64,000 nucleotides of DNA from Paracamarosporium sp. OC-R06-R3 (lineage: Eukaryota > Ascomycota > Dothideomycetes > Pleosporales > Didymosphaeriaceae), in NCBI GenBank assembly GCA_019828545.1, contig JACVRA010000406.1, forward strand, positions 97,666-161,665. Reading direction: 5' to 3'. Position 1 is the stretch's first letter; each line of letters begins with the position of its first letter. Below are positions 10,066-21,598 of the stretch, in pieces. The position numbers were made by a program, and so were the translations under genes. Below the pieces are notes generated by a model, which saw only the letters and a program-made list of their open reading frames with translations, did not search any database and was not told the origin of the DNA.

Positions 10066-13000
10066 TCAACCTTGCGTTGAGGAAGGACTCGCCGCCCTAG
10101 CATACACCTTTCCTTCTAATTCTCTAAGCGCCTTCCTCAACTGTCTGATTTCCTCGTCTTGGACCCGGTCATTTGCTTCGTTTTCTTGCATCTGTCTCGC
10201 CGCCTTCTGATGGTTTCCAAAGAGCTCTTCCAACCTGTCTGACAAATGCCAGACTTGCGGGGAATATGCGAGCAAACTCACACCCAACGCTACTGATGCG
10301 AGAAACATATAGCGCCACCAAACTGCTACAGGGCCCTTTGGTCGATGGTATGATAGTAATATACGATGGGAGCCTAGGACGCGGAGCTTAGTCAACCGCC
10401 ACAGGCGATGGAGTCTCCGCTGTAGACGGAGCAAGCCATGCTGTTCGCTTTGTTCTCGAGCTTCTTTCCAGACCTTCCCAATCTTGTCTGCTCTGGTGTT
10501 CTCTCCGTCTGGAAATTTGCGCAACCCAACATCCGCAGCTACGAAATGTCGTTCAGCTTCTTCGTACCGGCCCTGGTGCGCTAGACACTGCGCCAGATCA
10601 ACCAAGCTCTTGAGCGTGTCAATGTGGTCCAGACTCCATAGCTGCTCGCGCCGGCTCAGCACCTCGCGGAGTAGAGGCTCGGCTTGTTCGGGCTCGCCTT
10701 GGAGACTGATGGCCCGCGCTAGGGTGCGCTTTGCGTCCAGTTTGTGCACTTCTGACAGGCCGTCGCCTGCGCCTTGCATCGTGCGCTCTAGCACTTTTCT
10801 TGCGTCTATTTCGGCTTGTGCCCAGTTTCCGGCGTCTAGCATGATTCTGGCTTTTTCTTCGTGGAGCGCCAGTGAGTATACTAAGCCGGAGCGGCGTTGA
10901 CGCAGATCAAGGAGCTCGGAATTTACTCGTCGGAGGGCTTCTTCTCGTTGGCCCAGTTCGGAGAGTAGTCGATAACACATCGTTCGCGTTTGAACTAGTT
11001 GCTTGTCGTTGTCGCTGAGGAATTGTGATTGGATATCCTTGGCAGCGGAAAAGTGTTGCAGGGCGGCTGCGTGGTCGCCTTTGATGTACTCAAAGTAGGC
11101 AATGTTGTAAAGTATCTTGCCGCGCTGTAGCCTTTGGCGTTGGTTTTCAGGACCAGCGTCTAGAGAGAGTGTGGCTTCAGCGTGGGGTAGTAAAGCTTGA
11201 CACTTCTCCCAGTGTTCGAAGCCGGCGGAGATGTCTGGAAAAGCCTCGGCGATGAGAGATTGAGCTTCTCGTACTCTCTGATGCATTTCATGGTCGGCCA
11301 TCAGCCAAGATCTCGTGGAGTGCTGGACCAGTCTATGCATGTCGAACTTCTCGCCATCAAGGATGATCAAGTCGAAGCGAAGTAATGGTAAGATGTCTTT
11401 CTCGAACAACGACTTGTCAGCTTCGTATCGAGGGATGTAATCGGTGAATAGAAAGTCCGGAATGTCATCGAAGTGGAGCAGGCTCATCAAGGACAGGAGC
11501 TTGAGCGAATCACGAGAATGTTTGCGAATGGCATCGAAGGACAACTGCCAGGTCGTTGACACGGCTTGATGCACGACAGTGTCTAGTCGTTGACTCTTTA
11601 GAGCCTTGCGATACATCTTCAAATAATTTGTGATCGACATCCTTGGCATGCCGTTCGATATGAACGCGGCAGCTACCGTGATAGCAAGTGCATGATTATC
11701 CAGACACCTGACTAGCTCCACTGCGTCCTCTTCAGACGAGGTGGTATCTCCAGAGCGTTCTCGAAGAAGCTGGATCGAAACTGCTTCGTCGAGAGCTAAC
11801 ACGTGAATAGTAGAAGAGGCGCTGCCTGTGAGATCCTCACCCACACTTCGGTCGCGCGAAGTGATCAAGATAGAACCATGTGAGCCTTGAGGCAAATAGC
11901 TTGATAGGAGACGAAGGTCGCCAGTCGAGTCTTCCTGTCGGGCATAGTCCTCTGACAACAACGTCCGGTCGTCCGCATTGTCTAAGATCATGAGCCAAGG
12001 TCCTGAATGGTCCTCTGAGAGGAAGTCGCAAACGAGCCTCATTATGTCCACTTGCGGCGCGTCTCGTCCCTCGATTTGTAAGATATCGGCAATTTCGCGG
12101 TAGCTCTGGCTGAATCGCGCTGCCGTTGAGCTATGCACCCAGAAGATCCACGTAGCCGGGTCTCTCTCGTGGATCTGTTGTGCGTACTTGATGGCAATGG
12201 CCGATTTCCTGATTCGAATTAGCGCGAATATATCAATCCACGAGTGATTCGGATATCACCCTATGCCTCCTAAGCCCGTGAGAGCAGCTCGTCGATGATA
12301 GCTCAGGGAGTTGAGTTTCTCTCCAAGGCGTTCCAAAATCTCGACTCTGCCGTGCAGATTAACAGATCTCGTAAATGGCACGGTAGTCCTTTTCTCGGAC
12401 TCATTTGATGTTGTTGCTGCCGCTAATATTGCTCAGCCGCTGACACTTTATTGGAGGACATATATCATACCGTAGCGACCTCCCACGATTTTTGGCGCAT
12501 CTTTGACAAACTCTCGCAACATCTTCAGCACTGTAGAGTACGTATTGTTGGATCGCGAATTGAACTTGACCATGTTGGTGTGATTGGCGTTCACCGGAAT
12601 CTTCCGTTCTCTGTATCCAGGAAACTGGAGGATTGCCGATGGCTCACTCACTTGCAGAACCCGGCGACCTATTCTCTGCCAGCTGCCATCCTCAAGCTTC
12701 TAATAATCAGATACGAAGACTATGAAAGGGGGTATTAGCTGACCTGAGATGGAGCAGCAGTTGGCTCAGTCTCGTAAAAACTTCCCACTTTACGATCCCT
12801 AACAAGATTGGTGAAAATCTGAAGCTGGTATTTCAATTCACCCGAATCTGGTGCGGTCTCCATCAAAGCAGGGACTCTGTTTGGATAAGACTGTTCCACC
12901 ATCTTAAGAACGTCGTCCTTCGGTGAGCCTCTGTGGGGTGTACCAAAGAAGATCATGCCATAAGTGGACTTGTAAATTGACTTCTCGCGCTCTTCTTCAG

Positions 13001-13909
13001 AGCTATGGGCCATGACCAAGCAATGGGATAAGAGAACGCCGCCATAACTATGACAGATGAAAATCAAAGGTCGCTGTTGGAGCTTCGCCAGGATACGATT
13101 AGTTTGCTTACTACAAAACTACAAAGTAAGATTTATGCACTTACAACTGGCGTACTACGGACCCGCTCAATTTCCGAAAGAAATGTCCGACCGTACTCTT
13201 TGAGTTGACTCATATTGGTGGCAAGAAGTTTGGAGTGGTATCCATAAATCATGGTACGGCAATTCGGAAGGTCCTGCGCCAGGAAGTCTCGCAACCACAT
13301 TGCGCTGCTGCTACCTTCCCTGCTCATCCATGATCCGTACGCATGCCCGTCCATCCCAGTGATGGCCACGATACTGCCACATTGTTACATGGAGACGCCA
13401 TATCGAGGGTGACATGCTTACTCTGCGTGCACAGGACGATCGTCAGGTGTTGCGTACAGTTGAGTGAAACCATAGAAGTGTCGGTCGAATACGATATGCC
13501 TAGGGATGCCATCGCTGCTTCTTGTTACTATGACTTTCTCGCCCAAGGGGTTGTCAATGATATCCTGAAGAAATTCCGGTTGCTGATGTTTGGCATATTT
13601 TATGATGGCAATCGAGGAGTCGGTCCTAGTACTATCGCAAGTAGGCAGAACGGTAATCTCGGGCTGAACATCGTCTTCGCCAGTCCTTGACTGCTGCTTG
13701 ATGATATTCCAGATCGCATCCCTCGTAATTCCACGTTCGAAGCCGGATACTCTGTAGAAAACATTTTTTGATTGCGCTTGGGTCGACTTGTAGCGGACCA
13801 GGCTGACTACACTTGACCTGACACTGGATGCGCCATATCGAAGTATCGACCGCAGGACACGTGCGTTAGAGAAGCGACGCATTATTGGTAGGCACGCAAG
13901 CGCCTTCAT
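10066..13909 (-). CDS. Fungal NLR: SesB-like alpha/beta hydrolase, NB-ARC, TPR repeats, C-terminal membrane segment
   Basis: Six exons, 13909-13422, 13373-13145, 13106-12744, 12699-12471, 12422-12260 and 12208-10066, join in frame to about 1204 residues without a stop. Residues 1-35 (MRRFSNARVLRSILRYG) look like a mitochondrial presequence. Residues 165-440 are a SesB/lipase-like domain: DIVAITGMDGHAYGSW, nucleophile motif ICHSYGG with Ser at about 259, then MIFFGTPHRGSP. NB-ARC follows with Walker A GLGGIGKS at about 486-493, split by an intron; Walker B WLMILDNADD at about 562; and SILITSRDR. The second half holds tetratricopeptide-type helices (GRYEEAERHFVAADVGLR and similar), then one membrane segment near 1124-1146 and a short coiled coil. 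Such receptors act in non-self recognition and programmed cell death; the ligand is unknown. Two introns use less usual signals (a GTCAGC donor and an AAG acceptor). Confidence 0.88.
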
Positions 13910-14295
13910 TGCAGAGAAACACCAACCATGTCTGTCATCATCTACAATACGTGGGGTGTCGAGGCAGCCTATTTATGCTGCGCAGTGGCCTTCTCGCTTC
14001 CGGAGTTGGCTTACAATACGCGTGGTGCTGATGATGCATGTTGTTCGCCTACAGCTGCCCAGGTGGGTAGGGATGCGTTGTTCAGCCTTCCAACGCCAGC
14101 CTTGTCCTTAGGCTTGTCCAGGCCGCAAATATATACTGGCAGCTGAGGCGGAGCTGAATATCTGCTGCAGGTCCAGCCTTGTACCGACAGCCTGCAACTC
14201 GATATCCCACATTCAGCAGCACATTATTCTGAAAATGTTAGCGTTTATCTCACTATAAACCCTCTGCAAGGCTAGATATCTATCCTTCTTCATCA
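13910..14295. promoter_or_regulatory. Divergent promoter between the NLR and the DUF6601 gene
   Basis: These 386 bp separate two start codons on opposite strands. A 72-codon ORF inside it has no family resemblance and is not called. Both genes may share control elements; none is recognised. Confidence 0.45.
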
Positions 14296-15282
14296 ATGGC
14301 GGAACCGTGCATCACGCTTAAGCCGCCATTTGAATCTACTTCAAAACTGAATTCACTTTGGTTCGTTCCGCCTGCATCGATAGCCTACAAAGGGGGTCTA
14401 GTACGACCGAAAGATGGCCAGAATGAAATGGCAACATATCTCCAATTCGATCTGAACCCAGTTCGCCTCGACAAAATCTACAGGCATCTTCATTATGCTG
14501 GCGCCCCGCGCTATGCACGCCCACTCCATCGGCAGAGGTTGTTGGGACGAGAACTCACCATAACCGAAGATATCAGCGAGCATCTGGTTTGGGATCAGTC
14601 CAAAAGTATGAGATTGTTCCTCAAGCCGCTAAGAGCTTATCTGTTCAACGAAACCTTTTGGCGAGAGCATTTGTGTTCCGATATCGACTTGCATAAATCA
14701 GCATGCGGGCTTCTGCTCTCCTACGTCTGGCTCGTAAGCTGGGAAACAGACTTTCACATAGCAAAAGAGATGAAGCTTATTCCCAAAGACCTTGACTGGG
14801 AGTCATGGACAGCATTCGTACACAGCTTCACCAGAGTCATCAACACCAAAACTCTGCACCAAGTCCGTAGACGCTATCAGTATGGAGAACTACGACTTTC
14901 ACGACTAAATCGTATCTACCGCTATACTCCTACCACATTCTCACTATACAACTTGTTCCGTGGCTTCATGACAACATCATCCTGGTATCAGGATGTCTTC
15001 CGCGAAAACTTTGGCTGGATCCTGGCACTGTTCGCAATCCTGTCGGTCACGCTATCAGGCATGCAAGTCGGCCTCATGACAAACCAGTTAAGTCAGAACA
15101 GTGCATTCCATACGGCTTCCTATGGTTTCGCTGTGTTTTCGCTAGTTGCGCTAGTTGCGTGCATCGGGGCAATTTTGTGCTCATGGGCTATACTGCTGGT
15201 ATATTTCTATTTTGCTGCAAAGCTGTACCACCACAAAGTGCAGTCTGGACGGAGAGCTGCTTTGGAACCTGTGAACGTGTGA
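14296..15282 (+). CDS. DUF6601-like membrane protein, 328 aa
   Basis: An uninterrupted 328-residue ORF begins at ATG 14296. The N-terminal two thirds follow the fungal DUF6601 pattern as I recall it: FDLNPVRLDKIYRHLHYAG, ARPLHRQRLLGRELTITED, HLVWDQSKSMRLFLKPLRAYL, and YGELRLSRLNRIYRY near residues 199-213. Two hydrophobic segments end the protein, at about 245-270 and 280-310 (SLVALVACIGAILCSWAILL). This predicts a cytosolic helical domain anchored in a membrane by a C-terminal hairpin. The molecular role is unknown. The gene is divergent from the NLR, so co-expression is possible. Confidence in the family name is moderate; confidence that the gene is real is high. Confidence 0.8.
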   Translation: MAEPCITLKPPFESTSKLNSLWFVPPASIAYKGGLVRPKDGQNEMATYLQFDLNPVRLDKIYRHLHYAGAPRYARPLHRQRLLGRELTITEDISEHLVWDQSKSMRLFLKPLRAYLFNETFWREHLCSDIDLHKSACGLLLSYVWLVSWETDFHIAKEMKLIPKDLDWESWTAFVHSFTRVINTKTLHQVRRRYQYGELRLSRLNRIYRYTPTTFSLYNLFRGFMTTSSWYQDVFRENFGWILALFAILSVTLSGMQVGLMTNQLSQNSAFHTASYGFAVFSLVALVACIGAILCSWAILLVYFYFAAKLYHHKVQSGRRAALEPVNV

Positions 15283-15547
15283 GAAAAGAGTGGCATGGGA
15301 CACTGCGTCATAAAGCATGAGGCGGTGTCCTCATAAGACTGCTTTAAGTTGTTCACTTGATCCCGCGTAGGTAGTTGAGAGGCTTGCGATATTCTGTTGG
15401 ATATGTCTTGAGTATCTTGTTTGTGGATACATAGAAGAATGGTAAGACGCAGTCCAATGTACCAAATTGTGGTTTAAATTGCCACCATGAATTGCATATA
15501 CAGGCGTTCAAGATGTCCTCGTGAAGCCGCTAGGTGTCATTCTGATC

Positions 15548-15952
15548 TTATCCATCGTTATCGTTGTTAGTCTCAGGTATCCGCGTCACCACCGATGTTT
15601 GCTCGTGACGTCCATTTTTGTCCAACGTCGCAATGTTGTACTTGCCATCATTCCACAGATCTTTGACAGTAAGGTCTCTGGTACATCTTAGCGATTCGAT
15701 CTCGCTGATACATTTCAATGTTGACTTAAGCAATTTTTCGAATCCAGGCTCACTACAAATTTCGTTGAAAGCGCGTTGCATAGGAATACTACTAGCTAAG
15801 ACCATTGCGTCCTTATCAATTGGCAGCATATCAGAGTTGTGAAGAGGTTGTATAAAGTCGGTCCGTGTCATTGCGAGCCGAGCATAGCTGATCAGAATTC
15901 TAGGTAGTATATGACCATCTACAGCGTTATATATCTCTTCCACCTCAATCAA
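15548..15952 (-). pseudogene. Orphan C-terminal coding fragment, unidentified
   Basis: An open frame of about 134 codons reads to a stop at 15548 with amphipathic helical content (IEVEEIYNAVDGHILPRILI, FEKLLKSTLKCISEIESL) and reasonable amino-acid composition. No good ATG begins it: the frame opens right after a splice-acceptor-like sequence (GCTAAATTACTTCGCAAG). Beyond that lies repeat copy B instead of another exon. I do not recognise the family. The simplest reading is the last exon of a gene whose 5' part was lost when the repeat-bearing segment arrived. A short genuine gene is the alternative. Confidence 0.4.
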
Positions 15953-16064
15953 TATCTTGCGAAGTAATTTAGCTTATACTATCGCTGCAGCCTGGAGGTG
16001 GATGTTAGCACTTGAACCAAACAGCTCCACAACACAATGCGTCACACACCCACCGTGTACTTTT
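15953..16064. other. Short non-coding junction before repeat copy B
   Basis: This stretch links the orphan fragment to the repeat. No coding signal is seen beyond the acceptor-like site at its left edge. Confidence 0.4.
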
Positions 16065-16345
16065 AGTGGGAGATACTATCTACCCACCCAGCCGCACACC
16101 CCCAAACCACCTATAGCTCAGGGCAGCGACACAGAGTGTCTAGTGATCCTATCCTACGATGTAACATGTTATTGTTCGCGGCTATAGGGCTGACGTCTCG
16201 CGAGGCTGATGTCGGGCTTCTATGATCCTATGTGCGCGCACGCTGAACAGTGCTTCGAGCACGCACCTACCTGTCTGAGGATCTGAAATGCACTCGGCCG
16301 GCAAGGCCGAACGGTGCGCGATTAATTTTGGCGTAACTTGACTTG
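16065..16345. repeat. Dispersed repeat, copy B
   Basis: This is the second copy of the repeat at 9379-9735, in the same orientation. The 83-bp core 16185-16267 is identical to 9578-9660. Upstream of the core the copies differ mainly by transitions (for example CTAGCGATC against CTAGTGATC). Downstream they diverge after CGCACCT but regain similarity at CGGCCGGCAAG and GATTAAT. The transition excess fits RIP or methylcytosine decay in copy B, but the sample is small. Confidence 0.8.
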
Positions 16346-17050
16346 AATTGATTTTGGGCGGAGAGGAAAGGAGGGTTTGGGGTGTGGTTGCTGTGTCCCT
16401 TGCGTGCAGGTGATAGGGTGCTAGAGTCTCGTAGGGATTTATCGCACATTGTCGGTTGTTATGATAGAGTTGTAGGGCTGTTTTATCAGAGTGATTGTAG
16501 TTATGTGTCTATCTATATATTCGTGAGAATGAGTTTGTGTTGTTCGGAGTGGTTGTGTCACTCACTGTGGTTGTATGTTGTGGTAAGGTATGTCCGATAT
16601 TCGATGTGGTGGGTTGCAGGTCAATGTTCGTAAACGTCATTTTATGACATTAGGAATGAAGAGCTCCTTCTATTTCTACGGTAATAGAATTCGTACTCTG
16701 TTAAAGCAACGGGTGTCATATTGTTGATGCCGAAAAAGCCTCAATGTATTGCGAAGATATGGAGAGCTTTCTATCAGGAATATCTTCAAACGATATGTGA
16801 ATGTGGATATAATCCTGGTAGTTGCGGTGGTGGTGTTGAAATACATGCATGTTGTTGGTTGTGATTGTGGAACTCGAGTGTCAGTGGAATCTGCAGCTAT
16901 GAACGCTGTGTACATTTACGATTACACATTGAATGCGCTGTAATGCGATGCGTATGCTAATTCTAAGCAACGTGGAGTATCTTGCTGTTTACTAATGAAC
17001 GAAGTGGGAACTTGCCTACCTCAACTGACGGATTGTTTCCAGTCACGTGG
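16346..17050. other. Gene-free, G/T-rich top-strand tract
   Basis: About 700 bp downstream of the ankyrin/CorA-like gene on the minus strand. The 5' half is unusually rich in G and T on the top strand. Small ORFs (60-83 codons) on both strands have no motif and are not called. The 3' UTR of the neighbouring gene lies at its right end. Confidence 0.45.
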
Positions 17051-20000
17051 TCAATCATCCGATGAGTCGCTGCTATCTGACCCCTCGGATGAATAAGCCG
17101 AGAGGTTACTGAAAACCAATCCGTCCAGTGGATTATGGACGGCACGAATTCGACGTAACAGATCCTGCTTTCTTTCCTTCTGCCGATTCTTTAGGTCTTC
17201 CTCGCCCCCATCTGAAACGTCCCCCTCAGCGTCACTGAAACTTTCATATTCTTCTTCTCCTACTTCTTCGTCCGTTGAATCACTCTCTGAAGTGCTTGAA
17301 TCTTGGCCTTGCAACTCTTTTTTCACCTCGCCTTTAAGGTCGTATGGCAGGTCGTGTTTGGAGATGTATTCGACAGTTGCTTTGTACCCATCAAGAATAC
17401 TTGGATTCCGAATGCTCGCATAGGGACCCAAGATTCTGAATGCGAGGTATTTGGCACCATAATGTTTCAAATTTGACCAAGTCTTAGCAACAAAGTCGAT
17501 CTTCAAAGCAAGTATGATGAAGGGAATTGACACTGCAAAGGATGCGCCGACCATACTAGAGTCAGAAATAGCTAGGCTAAAGATCTTGAAACTTACAGAG
17601 AATACCAGAGATCCAGGAAAGCTTGAAATTATTCTCTCCTTCTTCCTTGGGGAACACTGAGATTCCAAGCGCGAAGAATGATGCCAGGAAGGACAGGGGT
17701 AACTAAGTAGGAATTAGCTGCAATTGACCAAAGCTGCGGACAAAAGCCTGGTCCATACGAAGATAATTGTAACAATTGTGAAGACTAGTATCGTCTGGAT
17801 TTGTCAGCTCTTGTGCTTCAAGTATTAGTTCGAACTTGGTAATTCATACCCCGCCTTGCTTCGCGGTTTCTTCTGCTCCTTCGCGGGCAAATCTAGCCTC
17901 CCATTGATTCGCTTGCTTTTGCTTCAGATCAAGAAGACGGTTGAGCTAGGACTTGTTATTGGTTTTAATTCACCTTGTGAAGCTCTAAATACCTACCTCA
18001 TATTCAACTTCTTTGGCGTGGGATTCCATTACATCAAATCGTCGCCAATTGTCCCGAACCAAGGTACTAACGTTACCGAATATGCTCCCATCTCCCTCCT
18101 TCGCTTGATCAATCTTGATCGCGCATATTCTGCGTATCATCTCTTCGAGACTGTGAGTGCCCTGTTCTTGGCTGGTGTCAGTCGATTCAATCTTGTGTAT
18201 GATATCTTCTAGACTATGAATGACCTCATCCTGTTGCTGCAACACAGATTTGATCATTTTAATTTCATCCAAGATGTCTTTGACCTCCTTCAAAAGTTTG
18301 GACTCTTGGCGTATATCTAGTAATTTCTTCAGCAGGACGCTTCGGTCTCGTAGATAGTATCTATGGCGATCATGTAAGCCGTGTAAGATCTTTGCTCTTT
18401 CTCGAAAAAGTCTGAAAAGACGGCTTTCATGCTCTTCCTGTAAAATGTTAGCGTAGCAAGCAGGGTCGAAAGGTATACTGCACTATTTTCCCTATGGCAC
18501 TTTCAAAAGCTTGAAGGAAGTTGACAGATTCGACATTCTCGTGAGGATCGAATGAGTTGCAGCATACAAACAGGATCCGGGCTACAAAATCTCTTGTAGT
18601 TCTGATAGGGCCTCGGCTCTGGTCCATAAGAACTGTTCGTTCGATGTTGTCTCTTGGATTGTTCCCTTTTGTGTAAACTGCTCCTTTGCGTGAGGGAAAA
18701 CTGGTGATCACGGTGTCAGGGTTGTCTCCAGAACCCTTGAGTACCCAAAGCCACAATTGATCAACCATAATGATGTTGTGATCTTCATTTTCTGGCCGCG
18801 TTTCCTTTGCCCAACGACTGACGACCTGGGTTTTGTCTCTGTAAGTGGTGTCCTTAAGCATGTGATAATACGACTGATCGAGTGTACTGTGAATACGTCA
18901 GTTCTATTTACCACTGATCGTAGGTGGCCGAGGTGAAACGAATCATGCTAACGTACCGACGAATATGAAACGATAAGTGCCCCTCTTTACCCCTTTTCAT
19001 GCCACTCCCATGGCCTTCATTTCGCCCATTCAGATAGCCTCTTATGGTTAGACACTCAGTATCTGACTGTTCCCCTCTCGAATCCCTTCTATCGATCTCT
19101 CCGTGGTTGTTTGTACCCGCCCAATCGTCGCTCACGACCTCTTCCTCTTGTCCGTCCATATCTTGATTTTTAGTCTCATCTCTTCTGTTATTCAAGATAA
19201 TTTCGATCTGCTCCATGATACTCCGCACTTCATCGATTTTGTCACGTAGTCCATATGTGCTTATATTGCTTTTCTTACTGATCTCATGGATGAAATCAGC
19301 CACCTTTTTCTGGTGACTAAACCTCTCATAGCTGATGTACGGCATCTAAGCGCTTAGCATCCGGCTGCTGATCATACTTGCTTTGAGTACTTACAAAAAT
19401 GACCCAGTCTTTTACATCATCACTTCTAGATCCTTTTTCGATCTTTTCTAGTCGTGATGCCTCAGCATTCATGTTTCGCTAATCCACACGGCTACGTCAG
19501 TGGAAAAAGCTCCCAAGCTTCCATCGCTAGAATACATACCCCGTGATGGAATTTCCCGCGTCGAGGTTCTGATGGCCAGGGCCATACCTTGGCTTCAAGC
19601 TTGGCAAATAAATCCTATTCAGTTAATACTTGCGTGGGAGGGAAAGTTGACTTTGTCCTTACATGGACCCAATACATCTGCACAATCATGTCAGTCATTC
19701 TCCGTAATTTCAAATCGAATGAATGATTTACGTTGTTTGTTGGTATGTGGTACCAACTGCATAATACCTTGCTGGAGGAAGGAATTGACGATTTGTCGAA
19801 AAAATCCTTGAGTGATGTATTGTTATCGTATATGATGCCATGAATAGTGCTTGGTTTGTAGCGGTTTTTGTCAAACCCACCATTCACCGGCTTGAATACC
19901 TCCCAGACGTTGATTCCTGTCTTCTTGCATGCATTTTTAGCATCGACACTGCGTGGATTACCTTTGAGGAGTTGTCTCTTAGGAAGTTCCACGAAAAGAG

Positions 20001-21598
20001 GTGGATTCCTCATCAGCTCTTTAATCCCAGGAGGTGCTTCTCCTGCCATCCTCCGAGCAGATTGCCTTTCGTTGTTTTCGATGCCCGAATCGGCACCTTG
20101 TTCCAGCAGAATCTGGACAATCTCCTGTTGCTGTTTACGGACAGCAATGTGGAGAGCAGTGTCCCCTTCATCATCCTGACTATTCAACAAGAGTTCATCT
20201 TTTTGAACCAATTGCTCGACGAGTTGAGCATAACCGGAAACGGCCGCAACATGCAGAGTTGACTGGTGTCTTCGGATTTCAAAGTTCAAATCGACGGATC
20301 TGTTCAACATTTCGTTTAGAAGGCTTTTGATTTTGTCATGATCTTGATTTTTTCCAGCCTGTATCAGCTGATGAAAACCCGTTGCCTGAGAGATTATGTC
20401 GCAAATATCCTCGGACTGCTGCTTATCGAACCATGCGGTCTTGGGAATATCTTCGATATTGGCGTCAACTTCCCACTTGCGATCAGGTTCCTCAGAACGT
20501 GTTCCTGCTCCTTCACTCTCGACTGGTTTCTTAGAAGGCTGATCAAATACAAATGTGGCAATTTGTTGCTCGTATGTGCTCTGAAAAAATGATTTCCAAA
20601 CCTGTGCGCCTGGTAGCACTTGTGCGCCTATGAGCTCTTGTGGGACCCCGAGTTTTGTCTGCAGCCACTTTGAAAGGTTCCCGGTATCTGATAATGGGGG
20701 CGCAAACATTATTATAGCGGCGGTAGATGCTAACACGTCAATCCTGTTTTGTTCGGTCTCGGGTATGTTCTCGAATAGCATCTTCTGAACAATCACATTA
20801 CCGTACCCATGTCCAATGAAGATAATTGGTCGTGGCTCTTTATTCATAGCCCGTTCTGCAACGAGCCTCTTCAAAATTTTGAGGGCAGCTGAGTTCAAGT
20901 CGAGTCCTTGCTTTTTCGGCGTTTGCAGCAAGCCTACGTTCCAGCCAAAACCCATTACTCGTGACCATGGCAGGGCTCTTGGTAGCATGTCTTGATCCTT
21001 TAGCCAGTTGCTTGAGACGCCCTTATTGCTGTTATCAGCCGATTGTGTCTGTGTGCGAGTTCTGCGATTGGATTCAATAATTATTCGAACACTCTTTTGT
21101 GAGTGCTTACATCTCTTGGTTGTTCTTCGAGAGAACGCCCTCATCAGAAACCGGGTCACGCGTCCCTTTTGTGGTTTCGGGCCCGCCTGTCCGAGGCTGG
21201 GAGCTGGACTTGCCACTGCGTTCAAAAACTGAGAGTCCGACATCGACACCGTATCTGATTGAGGTTGTATAAATGGCCACTACGTCGCAAGAAAGTATAT
21301 CATTTTGTTTGCCTTGATGAAACGCCTTGAAGATCACGGGATCATTCTGATTTCCTTCTTCAGACTTGGTACGTGAAGGCACGCTATACTCTGGCTTAGA
21401 AATTAACCCAATCCTAAGGAACTCGTTGTTTACCTTTCTATTTCTTTGCCAGGCGATGGCGCTCCAGCACTAGTCACTCGCGGTGATTTCCTTCGAAACG
21501 GTCCCAAAGATTTTCCGGGGTTCTCTATTAGATTCTTTTGTTAATTAACGGTCCAATGTCTCAATTGAAAACGTACCCGTCGCACGGTCATTCGTCAT
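17051..21598 (-). CDS. SesB-like (pseudo)hydrolase - ankyrin - CorA-like transmembrane protein
   Basis: Ten exons are well supported in frame: 21061-19663, 19614-19540, 19478-19395, 19345-18957, 18886-18484, 18437-17997, 17945-17850, 17794-17759, 17702-17597 and 17555-17051. They are preceded by an exon ending at 21111. The 5' end is uncertain: a plausible ATG is at 21598, and two further introns are needed. Domains in order: an alpha/beta-hydrolase segment of the SesB type whose elbow reads FIGHGYGN, with glycine where the nucleophile serine should be; two ankyrin repeats (STLHVAAVSGYAQLVEQL, GDTALHIAVRKQQQEIVQIL); a fungal-specific linker (RRTLDQSYYHML, with R-R split by an intron); a long coiled coil; then two membrane helices (ILVFTIVTIIFLPLSFLASF) as in CorA-like proteins; and an acidic, serine-rich tail. 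This suggests a membrane-tethered signalling or immunity protein. Function is not known. Confidence 0.75.

Noticed and set aside
9379..16345. The direct repeats as a pair of LTRs of one retrotransposon
   Set aside because: The interior holds an NLR and DUF6601 gene with no gag, protease, reverse transcriptase or integrase, and the copies differ in length and flanks.
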